Shown here: piece by piece, positions 46,252 through 54,893 of the stretch
How positions within the stretch are numbered: position 1 is the stretch's first letter
How the letters are laid out: every line of letters begins with the position of its first letter
DNA from: Rhodospirillaceae bacterium
Lineage (GTDB): Bacteria > Pseudomonadota > Alphaproteobacteria > Dongiales > Dongiaceae
Length of the DNA stretch: 64,000 nt
Direction: 5' to 3'
Assembly (NCBI GenBank): GCA_008012315.1
Contig: SSEL01000024.1
Location: 56,208-120,207 of the forward strand
Translations under genes and position numbers: made by a program
The notes under the pieces: model-generated
What the model was told of the DNA's origin: nothing
Databases searched by the model: none
The model's input: only the letters and a program-made list of their open reading frames with translations

Positions 46252-47748
46252 ATGGCCACAGGCCTTCCCGTATCCCGCCGCATCAACGTTCAGGTGAACC
46301 TGACGCCAAAAGCGGCCCAATCTGCCGATTTCAACAGCATGCTGATTCTCGGTTCGTCCGATGTCATCGACATCGTCACACGGATGCGCGAATACGGCAC
46401 CATTGGCGAGGTCGCCAATGATTACGGGACCGATGCCCCGGAATACAAGGCGGCGGTCCTGTGGTTCGAGCAGCGGCCGCAACCGACGACGCTCTATATC
46501 GGCCGGTGGGCGAAGACCGACACCCACGGCCAGCTATTTGGTGGTCCGCTCTCTGCCCAGCAGCAGCTGATCGAGAGCTGGCAGACGGTCCGTGACGGTG
46601 CTTTCGACATCCAGGTCGATGGCGCCGTGCCGATCGAAATCACCAATCTCGATTTTGCCGCCGTCAACAACATGAATGGGATCGCGTCGATCATCTCGAC
46701 GGCGCTGGCAACCCATGGCGCCGGTTGCGTCTGGAACGCCACATACGACCGGTTCGAGATCACGAGCACCAGCTCGGGCGCGGCGTCTTCGATCGGCTTC
46801 CTGACCACACCGGACGATGAGGAGGTCACCGATATCTCCGCGAAGCTGGGAGGCGCGCAGACTAGTTCCGGGGCCTATGTCGTTGCTGGGGCCGCCGCGG
46901 AGAGCGCGGTCGATGCGGTCAAGCTGTTCGATCTGCAGTTCAATTCGCAGTGGTACGGCATTTCAGTCCTCGATGCCGCCAAGGCCGACTATCTCGCCGT
47001 GGCCGAATACATCGAAGCGGCAAACCCGCCGCACTTCCAGGGTGTCTCGACCACGGAAAACGGCGTCACCATCTCGGCGACGACGTCCGATGTCGCGTCG
47101 GCTTTGAAGGCCGGTGGCTTCAATAAGTCGGCGGTGCAGTGGAGTAGCAGCAACCCCTATGTCGTCTGCTCGTTGCTGTCGCGGATCCTGACCACCAATT
47201 GGCAGGCCAATAACAGCACGATCACGCTGATGTACAAGCAGGAGCCGGGCGTCGTTCCGGAGACCATCAACAGCAATCAGGCCGATGCTGTCGAGGACAA
47301 GAACTGCAATGTCTTTGTGACCTATCAGAATGACACCGCCATCATCGAAAATGGCGTCTGCTCGTCCGGTGAGTTCATCGACACCATCATAGGCATCGAT
47401 TGGCTTGCCGGGCAGATCCAGACCAACGTCTACAACCTGCTCTACACGTCACCGACCAAGATCCCGCAGACTGACGCCGGTATGCATCAGATCGCGGCCG
47501 TCATCGAGGCGACCTGTGCCGCGGCCGTGAATAACGGGCTGTGCGCCCCAGGCACCTGGAATTCGGCCGGCTTCGGGACCGTGAAGATGGGGGATTTCCT
47601 GCCGAAGGGCTTCTACGTCTTCACGCCGCCGATCGCCAGCCAGCCGCAGGCCGATCGGGAAGCCCGCAAGTCAGTGCCGTTCCAGGTGATGGTCAAGATG
47701 GCCGGCGCGGTCCACGACGTCATCATCGCCGTCAACGTCAACCGATAA
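46252..47748 (+). CDS. Contractile tail sheath (DUF3383)
   Basis: 498 residues. RRINVQVNLTPKAAQSADFNSMLILGSSDV, MREYGTIGEVANDYG, EYKAAVLWFEQRPQPTTLYIGRW and the C-terminal GAVHDVIIAVNVNR match the DUF3383 sheath family. Polymerised around the tube, it contracts on infection. This marks the phage as a myovirus type. Confidence 0.9.
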   Translation: MATGLPVSRRINVQVNLTPKAAQSADFNSMLILGSSDVIDIVTRMREYGTIGEVANDYGTDAPEYKAAVLWFEQRPQPTTLYIGRWAKTDTHGQLFGGPLSAQQQLIESWQTVRDGAFDIQVDGAVPIEITNLDFAAVNNMNGIASIISTALATHGAGCVWNATYDRFEITSTSSGAASSIGFLTTPDDEEVTDISAKLGGAQTSSGAYVVAGAAAESAVDAVKLFDLQFNSQWYGISVLDAAKADYLAVAEYIEAANPPHFQGVSTTENGVTISATTSDVASALKAGGFNKSAVQWSSSNPYVVCSLLSRILTTNWQANNSTITLMYKQEPGVVPETINSNQADAVEDKNCNVFVTYQNDTAIIENGVCSSGEFIDTIIGIDWLAGQIQTNVYNLLYTSPTKIPQTDAGMHQIAAVIEATCAAAVNNGLCAPGTWNSAGFGTVKMGDFLPKGFYVFTPPIASQPQADREARKSVPFQVMVKMAGAVHDVIIAVNVNR

Positions 47749-47759
47749 GGTGAATAGAC

Positions 47760-48251
47760 ATGTCCACTTACAGTTTCCTGGATATCCAAGGCACGTTGGT
47801 CGGGCCGGGCGGCATCATTTCGCTCGGCTCGGCGTCGGGCGCTTCCGAAGAGGGCATCACGGTCACCCAGACGGAAGACAAAAACACGATGTCGATCGGT
47901 GCCGATGGTTCCGTCATGCATTCGCTCCACGGCGGCAAGAGCGGCCAGATCTCGATCAGCCTGCTTAAAACCAGTCCTATGAATGCGCTGTTGTCGCTGA
48001 TGTACAATCTTCAGATCATCAGCAGCGTCAATCATGGCCAGAACACCTTCTCTATCGCCGATCTTTCGCGTGGCGATGCAATCCTGGCGCGCTACGTCGC
48101 ATTCCGGCGTCAATCTGAGGTCGGTTATCGGAAGGTGGGCGGCAATAACATCTGGCTGTTCGATGCCGGTATTATCGACATCGCGCATGGCCCCGGGGTC
48201 CCCGATGTGAATCTGGCAAACAGCCCGACCATCGCCGGCCTGACCATTTAA
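47760..48251 (+). CDS. Tail tube protein (DUF3277 type)
   Basis: 163 residues. TYSFLDIQGTLVGPGGIISL and GISVTQ-like EGITVTQTEDKNTMSIGADGSVMHSLHGGKSGQ are characteristic of the DUF3277 tube proteins that follow DUF3383 sheaths. Hexamers stack to form the inner tube. Confidence 0.88.
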   Translation: MSTYSFLDIQGTLVGPGGIISLGSASGASEEGITVTQTEDKNTMSIGADGSVMHSLHGGKSGQISISLLKTSPMNALLSLMYNLQIISSVNHGQNTFSIADLSRGDAILARYVAFRRQSEVGYRKVGGNNIWLFDAGIIDIAHGPGVPDVNLANSPTIAGLTI

Positions 48252-48274
48252 CCCAATCATCTAAGGGGCTTTGA

Positions 48275-48715
48275 ATGAACGAGTATCCTGTCGCCGGCCA
48301 TGCCTATCGGGTCGGAAAACTGGACGCGCGGGCACAGTTCCACGTCGCGCGCCGGATCATGCCGGTCTTTGCCGACAGCGCGCCGATGATCATTTCGTTG
48401 GTCAGAGCAGCGAAGTCTGGCCAGAAGCCGGACATCGAGGATCTGATCAAGAACCTCACGCCTCTGGCGGACGCCTTAAAAAACATGACGGATGAGGATG
48501 CCGATTTCGTCGTCAATCGCTGCCTCAGCGTTGTTTCGAGGAAGATGGAGATCGGCTCCCAGGGTTGGGGGCCGGTCATCGCACCGAACTTTGCGCTGAT
48601 GTATGACGACATCGCATGGCCCGATCTCCTGCAGCTGGTCTGGCTCGCGCTCAAGGATAATGTCCTCAATTTTTTAGCCGACGGCCGCTTCAATTTGAGC
48701 GGAGCGGCGAGCTGA
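48275..48715 (+). CDS. Tail assembly chaperone, upstream part
   Basis: 146 residues (MNEYPVAGHAYRVGKLDARA), helical, containing IVPVFAD-like IMPVFADSAP and IAPNFALMYDDIAWPDLLQL. In this position, between tube and tape measure, phages encode two chaperone forms. A slippery T-TTT-TTA at 48670-48676, followed after seven bases by a hairpin, predicts -1 frameshifting into the downstream frame, giving a product of about 210 residues ending at 48906. Confidence 0.8.
   Translation: MNEYPVAGHAYRVGKLDARAQFHVARRIMPVFADSAPMIISLVRAAKSGQKPDIEDLIKNLTPLADALKNMTDEDADFVVNRCLSVVSRKMEIGSQGWGPVIAPNFALMYDDIAWPDLLQLVWLALKDNVLNFLADGRFNLSGAAS
48670..48708 (+). promoter_or_regulatory. Programmed -1 frameshift site
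   Basis: The heptamer T TTT TTA (48670-48676) is in the right phase for -1 slippage. After a seven-base spacer, GCCGCT (48684-48689) can pair with AGCGG at 48698-48702 or AGCGGC at 48703-48708. The -1 frame is open from here to the stop at 48906 and encodes the downstream chaperone part. Confidence 0.75.
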
Positions 48716-48732
48716 ACTTCACCCCGGTCTCA

Positions 48733-48906
48733 ATGCCGAATGGGGAGGACTGGCTGATGCGACCGGTCCTTGCCGGCCTTTGCCGGTATGAAAGCCTCAA
48801 AGACGGATCTCTCGATCTCCTGGACATCGCGATCATGAACGATGCCCTGGATGTCGACGCTGAGAACCGGGATCGGGCCCAGGCGGCAATGGAAAGGCCG
48901 AAATAA
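48733..48906 (+). CDS. Tail assembly chaperone, downstream (frameshifted) part
   Basis: Frame -1 relative to the upstream chaperone gene. From ATG 48733 it would give 57 residues (MPNGEDWLMRPVLAGLCRYE, then SLDLLDIAIMNDALDV); the frame is open back past the slippery site, so it is more likely made as an extension of the upstream protein. GGGAG is not near this ATG. Its stop overlaps the tape-measure start (TAATG). Confidence 0.7.
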   Translation: MPNGEDWLMRPVLAGLCRYESLKDGSLDLLDIAIMNDALDVDAENRDRAQAAMERPK

Positions 48907-50438
48907 TGGCTGAGGATGCTGATACACTGAAGGAGTTCCTAGTCGCCCTTGGTTTCAAGGTCGACGAACAGGGCTTCAAGAAGTTCGCGGGTTCAATCGG
49001 TCTGGGCGAAAAGCTTGTCGGCGGTTTAGCCGCGGCGGCCTTTACGGCTGCGGCGGCCGTGACGGCCTTTGGCGTGAAAATGGCCAATAGCCAGGAGCGG
49101 CTTTTCTACTTCTCGCAGCTCACCGGGGATTCGGCGAAGAACCTCAATTCCTTCACCTATGCTGCCAGCCAGGTCGGCGTATCGGTCGATGCTGCCAGCT
49201 CGTTGATCCGGGATTTTGCCGTAAAGCTGCGTACCGACCCGGGCGCCGTTTCGCTGCTTCAGGCATTAGGGATCGATACCAGTCAAGATCCGACCAAGGT
49301 TCTGACTGACTTCGTCGATCAGATGGCCGGAGCGTCAGATGTGGCCAAGGCGGCCTATGGGCAAGCGCTCGGCATCCCGATCGACGAGCTGCTCCAACTG
49401 ACCGCGCAACATGAAAAACTGGCGAAGGCGCAGCAGGATTACGCCAACTCGCTGAAGGGCGCCGGCGTCGACCTCGACCATCTCAACAAGACGTCGGCAG
49501 AGCTCAACACGAAATGGCGCGAGCTCGAGAAGAACGCCGGCATTCTCGGTAATCTGATCTATTCCAAGATAGCCGGGCCGATGAAGACGGCCGTTAACGA
49601 TCTCGACATCATCACCAACAATACGATCGATCTCATCAATGGACGGGTGAAGGCTGGCCAGACACCGAGCTACCTGGGGGGCGCGCCCGTTCTTGACAAA
49701 GATGGCAAGCCGACGGGGAGCCCGGATACGGAGACACCTGCATATCTCGGCGGGGCGACTGTCAAGAAAAGGAGGCCCAGTCGCCGCGGCGGCCATCCAC
49801 ATGGCGGCGGCCCGGCTGGTGCGGAGCCTTCCAGCGATGCGCCCTATGACCCGTCTAATCCGCTCGGCATCCGGAACAATAACCCTGGCAACATCCGGGA
49901 GAGCGGCACGAATTGGGCCGGTGAAACGACACCGCCAGGCGCCGCGTTCGAGACGTTCAAAACGGCCTATGACGGCCTCTCGGCGATGACGCGCAACCTG
50001 ATGACCTACGGGGGGCGCGGTTGGGATACCATTCAGAAAATCATCAACAAATGGGCGCCAGCCGGGGAGAACGATGTCGACGCCTATATCGCCGATATTG
50101 TCAAGCGGGCGGGTTTTCGCGCCGATCAGGCTCTTAACCTGAATGATCCCGCCACCCTGGAAAAGCTGCAGCGGGCAATGATCTGGCACGAGAACGGCAA
50201 GATGCCATACAGCGATGACCTGATCCGATCCGCCATCGCGGACCGGCTCGGAAGCCGGTGGGGGGCATCGGCGGACGCCCCGGTCGGCCCCCAGGCCCAA
50301 CCTGTGGAGATCAATCAAAATGTCTCCATCAATGTAACCGGCTCGGGATCGCCGCATGAAACCGCTGCTGCGGTTGCCGATACGCAGCAACGGGTCAACG
50401 GCGACTTGGTTCGGGCCTTTGCAAACACGCCTCACTGA
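48906..50438 (+). CDS. Tape measure protein with peptidoglycan hydrolase domain
   Basis: 510 residues, short for a tape measure. The N-terminus (TLKEFLVALGFKVDEQGFKK) and a hydrophobic stretch, about 38-56 (GGLAAAAFTAAAAVTAFGVK), lead to helical measure regions. From about 315 a lysozyme-like domain of the structural-protein-P5 type appears: NPLGIRNNNPGNIRESGTNW, AAFETFKTAYDGLSAMTRNLMTY, KWAPAGENDVDAYI. It sets tail length and probably opens the cell wall during DNA entry. Confidence 0.85.
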   Translation: MAEDADTLKEFLVALGFKVDEQGFKKFAGSIGLGEKLVGGLAAAAFTAAAAVTAFGVKMANSQERLFYFSQLTGDSAKNLNSFTYAASQVGVSVDAASSLIRDFAVKLRTDPGAVSLLQALGIDTSQDPTKVLTDFVDQMAGASDVAKAAYGQALGIPIDELLQLTAQHEKLAKAQQDYANSLKGAGVDLDHLNKTSAELNTKWRELEKNAGILGNLIYSKIAGPMKTAVNDLDIITNNTIDLINGRVKAGQTPSYLGGAPVLDKDGKPTGSPDTETPAYLGGATVKKRRPSRRGGHPHGGGPAGAEPSSDAPYDPSNPLGIRNNNPGNIRESGTNWAGETTPPGAAFETFKTAYDGLSAMTRNLMTYGGRGWDTIQKIINKWAPAGENDVDAYIADIVKRAGFRADQALNLNDPATLEKLQRAMIWHENGKMPYSDDLIRSAIADRLGSRWGASADAPVGPQAQPVEINQNVSINVTGSGSPHETAAAVADTQQRVNGDLVRAFANTPH

Positions 50439-50448
50439 TGGTGCTTGA

Positions 50449-51015
50449 ATGGTTGCATTCCCATGGAACGTCTCGCTAGCGGGGGCCACGGTCGTGATTC
50501 CGCGCAAGTTGGGTCCACTCATCGCGCAGGTGACGATCGAGGAAAGTCACCATGACGAACTCTTCATCACACAGCACCCCGTCGAGGCCGGCGCCGAAAT
50601 TACCGATCATGCTGTTCGGCGGCCGGCCGAGCTGATCCTCGAGCTCGGCTGGTCGAACAGCAGCGAAGACGCCGCCGCGGATCAGAATTTCGTCCGGAAT
50701 GTCTATCAAGCCCTGCTGGATGTTCAGGTATCGCGCCAGCTGATCGAAATCATCACCGGCAAGCGCAATTACAAGAACATGCTCGTCGCGAGCACGTCGA
50801 CCGTCACCAATCGGAAAACGGAATATACGCTGCTGGCGCGGGTGCGGTGTCGGGAGGTCATTCTGGCACGAACCCAGACCGTCCGTGTGCCCTCAAATTC
50901 GGTGATGGCGAAGCCACAGGTGACAGGAACCACCCAAAATCAGGGCCTCACCTATCTGTCGCCGGGCACCAGCATCAATATCAACAACCTCCCGCTGAGC
51001 GTCTGGCATCCATGA
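50449..51015 (+). CDS. Dit-like baseplate protein
   Basis: 188 residues. LGPLIAQVTIEESHHDELFITQHPVEAGAEITDHAVRRP is the N-terminal pattern of Dit-like tail proteins in small myoviruses. The C-terminus (PQVTGTTQNQGLTYLSPGTS) is flexible. It links tube end and baseplate. Overlaps the next gene by ATGA. Confidence 0.8.
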   Translation: MVAFPWNVSLAGATVVIPRKLGPLIAQVTIEESHHDELFITQHPVEAGAEITDHAVRRPAELILELGWSNSSEDAAADQNFVRNVYQALLDVQVSRQLIEIITGKRNYKNMLVASTSTVTNRKTEYTLLARVRCREVILARTQTVRVPSNSVMAKPQVTGTTQNQGLTYLSPGTSININNLPLSVWHP

Positions 51016-51326
51016 CATCCGTGGCATATGAAATCCCGCTGACTGCAGAGCCGCAGAAGCGGGTCGTGACGCTGGTCGGTCAGAAATACACCTTGATCGT
51101 GACCTGGTGCGATCCCCAGCAGTACTGGGTGCTCGAGCTGCGGGACGTGAATGATGTCATCTTGGTGGCCGGCATCCCGCTGGTCACAGGCGCCGACCTC
51201 CTCGCGCAATATGAATACCTCGAAATTGGCGGCGCGCTGGTTGCTCAATCTGATGCCGACGGCTTCTCACCGCCGACCTATGAGAACCTGGGGCAAACGG
51301 CGCACCTTTATTTCATCGTTGGATAG
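51012..51326 (+). CDS. Baseplate plug protein (Pam3 gp18-like)
   Basis: 104 residues. YEIPLTAEPQKRVVTLVGQKYTLIVTWCD, YWVLELRDVNDVILVAGIPLVTGADLLAQYEYLEIGG and LGQTAHLYFIVG match the small plug proteins of Pam3-like minimal baseplates. The ATG at 51012 overlaps the preceding stop; the longer open frame is shadow. Confidence 0.8.
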   Translation: MTSVAYEIPLTAEPQKRVVTLVGQKYTLIVTWCDPQQYWVLELRDVNDVILVAGIPLVTGADLLAQYEYLEIGGALVAQSDADGFSPPTYENLGQTAHLYFIVG

Positions 51327-51329
51327 GTC

Positions 51330-52298
51330 ATGGCAAACGACCAATACCTCAGAAAGGTGCAGCTCATCGTCGCCCGCGGCACCGAAGGTATCGACCTGTC
51401 GGAGTTTCGGATCCAGTTCGTCGTCCAAGCCCAGGACTATGAGACGCCGAACACGGCCTATATCCGGGTCTATAACCTTGCAACGACGACCGTTCAAAAG
51501 ATCAAAGGCGACCTGCCGTTCGACGGCGAATATACCCGTGTGATCTTGAGCGCCGGATATCAGACCGGCAACTTTGGGGTCATCTTCGACGGCACGATCA
51601 AGCAGTATCGGACCGGCCGGGAAAGTCCCACCGATACCTATCTCGATATCTTCGCCGCCGACGGTGATATCGGCTTCCAGCAAGCGTTGCTCAAACAGAC
51701 GCTCAGGGCCGGTGCTACCCCACAGCAGATCGCCGGCGCGATCGGCGACGCCTTCAAAGACTATGGCGTCACGATGAGCGATATCCAGGGGATGACGTTC
51801 AGTGGCGTGCGTCTTTCCCGCGGAAAGGTGATGTTCGGTCTGGCCCGGGATGCCATGCGGCGTTTCGCGCAGACGCAGTTTTCGAGCTGGTCTATCCAGC
51901 AGGGAAACATCGTCGTAACCCGGCTCAACTCCTATAAGCCGGGCGAGATCGTCGAGATGAATATGAGCACCGGCATGGTCGGTGTTCCCGAGGCGACGGA
52001 TAGCGGCATCGCGGTCCGCTGCCTGCTCAATCCGAAGATCCAAGTCGGTACGGTGCTCCATATCGATAACACGTCGATCAACCAGACGCAGATCGTTGAG
52101 CAATTCTTTCCCGGCTACAACGAGGTCAACTTCGTGGCCGAAACGACCGACTACGGATACTACCGCGTCCTGGTGAGCGAATATGAAGGCGATACCCGTG
52201 ACACGGCTTGGTATTCCCGGCTGACGTGCCTGGCGATCGACATGACAGCAGCCAAGGGAGACGAAATCCTGCCGTTTGGCTCTCAGGGCGCACTTTGA
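51330..52298 (+). CDS. Baseplate hub protein
   Basis: 322 residues. LRKVQLIVARGTEGIDLSEFRIQFVVQAQDYETPNTAYIRVYNL and YTRVILSAGYQTGNFGVIFDGTIKQY form the first tube-like domain; the remainder resembles gp27/late-control-D hubs. It connects the tube to the spike. Confidence 0.8.
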   Translation: MANDQYLRKVQLIVARGTEGIDLSEFRIQFVVQAQDYETPNTAYIRVYNLATTTVQKIKGDLPFDGEYTRVILSAGYQTGNFGVIFDGTIKQYRTGRESPTDTYLDIFAADGDIGFQQALLKQTLRAGATPQQIAGAIGDAFKDYGVTMSDIQGMTFSGVRLSRGKVMFGLARDAMRRFAQTQFSSWSIQQGNIVVTRLNSYKPGEIVEMNMSTGMVGVPEATDSGIAVRCLLNPKIQVGTVLHIDNTSINQTQIVEQFFPGYNEVNFVAETTDYGYYRVLVSEYEGDTRDTAWYSRLTCLAIDMTAAKGDEILPFGSQGAL

Positions 52299-52306
52299 GG
52301 TGACTG

Positions 52307-53074
52307 ATGGATCGCAGAGAACGCTATCGCGATACGCAGGAGGCGATGCGCCTCGTTCAGGATGCTCTGCAGGTACGGCTGCATACCGCACTGCCCGGCA
52401 TCATTCAGAAGTTTGATCCAGTTGCCATGACTTGCGAGGTCCAAGCGGCCATAACGTTCAACGTCATGAAAGGTCAGGGTTTTACGCCGGTTGAATTGCC
52501 GCCTTTCGTGGATTGTCCGGTCCACTTCCCGAGCGGCGGCGGCTTCACGCTGACGTTTCCGATCAAGCCGGGGGATGAGTGCTTGGTGATTTTCGCCGAG
52601 CGTTGCATCGACGCGTGGTGGGAAAGCGGCGGCATCCAGAACCAGCAGGAAATCAGGTTTCATGACCTCTCGGACGGCTTCGTCATCCCCAAGGTCTGGT
52701 CGCAACCGAATGTCATTCCCGCCATCAGCACGTCGACGACGCAGTTGCGCAGCGATGATGGCCAGACCTTCGTTGAAGTGACACCGGTCAATGTCCGGGC
52801 CCATGCGCCGCAGGACGTCATTGTTGAGGCCGGCCGCGATCTTTCGGCAACTGTCGGGAATAACGCCACGGTCAAAGTTGGCCGCGACCTATCGGCGACG
52901 GTTGGAAACGACGTCACCATTGATGCCGTCAATACCATCACATTGCGGTCCAAGGTGATCAACTTGTTTGCATCGGACGAATTGAACTTCGGCGATGATA
53001 CCGGCGTCGACAAGTTGAACCTGACAGCAAAATCGCAAATCAAGATGACGGCGCCCTTGATCACGGAGAACTAG
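52307..53074 (+). CDS. Baseplate spike (Gp138-N/gpV-like)
   Basis: 255 residues. LHTALPGIIQKFDPVAMTCEVQAAITFNV with VELPPFVDCPVHFPSGGGFTLTFPIKPGDECLVIFAERCID is an OB-fold spike domain (Gp138 type). Repeats DVIVEAGRDLSATVGNNATV and KVGRDLSATVGNDVTI form the beginning of a beta-helix. It punctures the outer membrane together with the PAAR tip. Confidence 0.85.
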   Translation: MDRRERYRDTQEAMRLVQDALQVRLHTALPGIIQKFDPVAMTCEVQAAITFNVMKGQGFTPVELPPFVDCPVHFPSGGGFTLTFPIKPGDECLVIFAERCIDAWWESGGIQNQQEIRFHDLSDGFVIPKVWSQPNVIPAISTSTTQLRSDDGQTFVEVTPVNVRAHAPQDVIVEAGRDLSATVGNNATVKVGRDLSATVGNDVTIDAVNTITLRSKVINLFASDELNFGDDTGVDKLNLTAKSQIKMTAPLITEN

Positions 53075-53078
53075 CATC

Positions 53079-53348
53079 ATGGCATCGGAACCGGTCTGCC
53101 GCCTGGGTGATGTGTCCGACCATGGCGGGACGCTCATCACCGCCTCATCAACGGTTAAAACGGACGGCATCGCCGCGTGCCGAGATCAGGATTTGCACGA
53201 TTGCCCGCTGCCTGGCCACGGCGTCACGCCGGTCACCGGCACCGGAATAGCCCGTCTGGATGGCGGACGGCCGCGGGTCCGGATCGGTGACGTCGCTGGC
53301 TGCGGCGCCGCGATGTCGAGCGGATCACCCACGACAACCTGCGAGTAA
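53079..53348 (+). CDS. PAAR-domain spike tip
   Basis: 89 residues. VCRLGDVSDHGGTLITASSTVKTDG, ACRDQDLHDCPLPGHGVTPV, and ARLDGGRPRVRIGDVAGCGA have the PAAR pattern with His and Cys residues for metal. It sharpens the gpV-like spike encoded just before it. Confidence 0.87.
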   Translation: MASEPVCRLGDVSDHGGTLITASSTVKTDGIAACRDQDLHDCPLPGHGVTPVTGTGIARLDGGRPRVRIGDVAGCGAAMSSGSPTTTCE

Positions 53349-53351
53349 GCG

Positions 53352-53705
53352 ATGCGCTATCGGATCATGGATGAAGCCGGCGACTATACGGTCGGGCACG
53401 GCGGCCAGAACTTCTATGTAAATTCCCCCGATGCGGTAGCCCAGGCCGTGCTGACGAGGCTGAAGCTCTTGACCGGCGAATGGTTCCTCGATGTGACCGA
53501 GGGCACGCCATATTCAACCGAGATCCTGGGGGCTCATACCCAGGCGACTTATGACACCGCCATCCGAAACAGGATCCTCGGCACGCAGGGCGTCCAGTCG
53601 ATCCTATCCTATTCCAGCGATCTCAATGCATCGACACGGTCCCTCCGCGTCGCTGCAACGATCGACACGATTTACGGCCAAGCAGAAGTGGAAACCTTCC
53701 TGTGA
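53352..53705 (+). CDS. Baseplate wedge gpW/gp25-like protein
   Basis: 117 residues. QNFYVNSPDAVAQAVLTRLKLLTGEWFLDVTEGTPY and YDTAIRNRILGTQGVQSILSYSS are typical of gp25/lysozyme-like wedge proteins that start sheath assembly. Overlaps the gpJ-like gene by four bases. Confidence 0.85.
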   Translation: MRYRIMDEAGDYTVGHGGQNFYVNSPDAVAQAVLTRLKLLTGEWFLDVTEGTPYSTEILGAHTQATYDTAIRNRILGTQGVQSILSYSSDLNASTRSLRVAATIDTIYGQAEVETFL

Positions 53706-54886
53706 CGACACCGACTGTGCAAATCACCGCCAATGGAGTTTTTGCGCCGGACTTTGCGACCGTACAGTCGTGGGCGCAAGATCAATACCGCTCAATCTTC
53801 GGGTCGGACGTCTATATCGAGCCCGACAGCCAGGACGGGCAGTGGATTGCCGTCATCGCCTCCTGCATCAACGACTGCAACCAGGCGGCCATCGGGGTCT
53901 ATAACCAGTTCAGCCCCTCGACCTCGCAGGGAACCGGCCTATCCAGCGTGGTCAAAATCAACGGTCTCAAGAGGCTCGTTGCCAGTTTCAGCACAGCGGA
54001 CGTCCGCATCGTTGGCCAGGCCGGCACGCTGATCATCGACGGCCAGATCGGCGACAACCAGCAGCTTGAAACCCGCTGGAAGCTGCCGGCGTCTGTCACG
54101 ATCCCGCCCAGCGGCTCTATCATCGTCACGGCTACCTGCATCGAGCAGGGAGAGGTCACGGCCCAGGCTGGAACGCTGACAGCCATTCTGACGCCGACCC
54201 GAGGCTGGCAATCCGTGAGCAACCCGGATGCGGCGACGCCCGGAGCGCCGGTCGAGCGCGACGCGCAGTTGCGCCAGCGCCAGAGCGTGTCGACGTCATT
54301 GCCAGCCGTCAGCCCTGTCGCGACGATCAGAGGCATCATTGCCAACCTGCCGGGCGTGCAGCGGCTCGAGGTCTACGAAAACGATCATGGCGCGCCGGAC
54401 GCCAACGGGCTGCCGGGGCACTCCATCTCTGTTGTGGTGAAGGGAGGCGATGCGGCGGAAATCTGTAAGGCGATCGCTCTGAAGAAGACGCCGGGCACCG
54501 GCACCTATGGAGACATCAGCGAGGTTATCGTTGATCCCGACCGGGGCGTGCCGGTGCCGATCTCGTTCTTCAACCTCATCGATGTGCCGATCAAGATCGC
54601 GGTCACGATCAAGGCCCTCAACGGCTACGTCTCGACGACAGGCGCCCAACTGATCGCCGATGTGGTTGATTGGGTAAACGCTTTGCCGATCGGCGAGGAC
54701 GTCTATTGGTCCAAGATCTTCGGCCCGGCGGGTCTCAACAATATCCCCCTCGGGAATACCTTTAACGTCACCGCCATTGCGATCAGTCGCGATAGCAACG
54801 CGCCGGGCATGGCCGATGTCCCGATCTCGTTCCGGGAGGCGGCGGCATGCACGGCGGAGGACGTGACGCTAACCGTTACAAGCTGA
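53702..54886 (+). CDS. Baseplate J-like protein
   Basis: 394 residues. YRSIFGSDVYIEPDSQDGQWIAVIASCI, GTGLSSVVKINGLKR, RDAQLRQRQSVSTSLPAVSPVATIRGIIANLPGVQRLEVYEND and SISVVVKGGD match the gpJ family. It forms the wedge ring with the gpW-like and tail-I-like proteins. The start is GTG or ATG-like at the overlap with the previous stop. Confidence 0.88.
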   Translation: MTTPTVQITANGVFAPDFATVQSWAQDQYRSIFGSDVYIEPDSQDGQWIAVIASCINDCNQAAIGVYNQFSPSTSQGTGLSSVVKINGLKRLVASFSTADVRIVGQAGTLIIDGQIGDNQQLETRWKLPASVTIPPSGSIIVTATCIEQGEVTAQAGTLTAILTPTRGWQSVSNPDAATPGAPVERDAQLRQRQSVSTSLPAVSPVATIRGIIANLPGVQRLEVYENDHGAPDANGLPGHSISVVVKGGDAAEICKAIALKKTPGTGTYGDISEVIVDPDRGVPVPISFFNLIDVPIKIAVTIKALNGYVSTTGAQLIADVVDWVNALPIGEDVYWSKIFGPAGLNNIPLGNTFNVTAIAISRDSNAPGMADVPISFREAAACTAEDVTLTVTS

Positions 54887-54893
54887 GGCGTCC

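Noticed and set aside
49335..50522. Leftward 395-codon frame opposite the tape measure gene
   Set aside because: Shadow frame; no recognisable motif and it contradicts the clear plus-strand operon.
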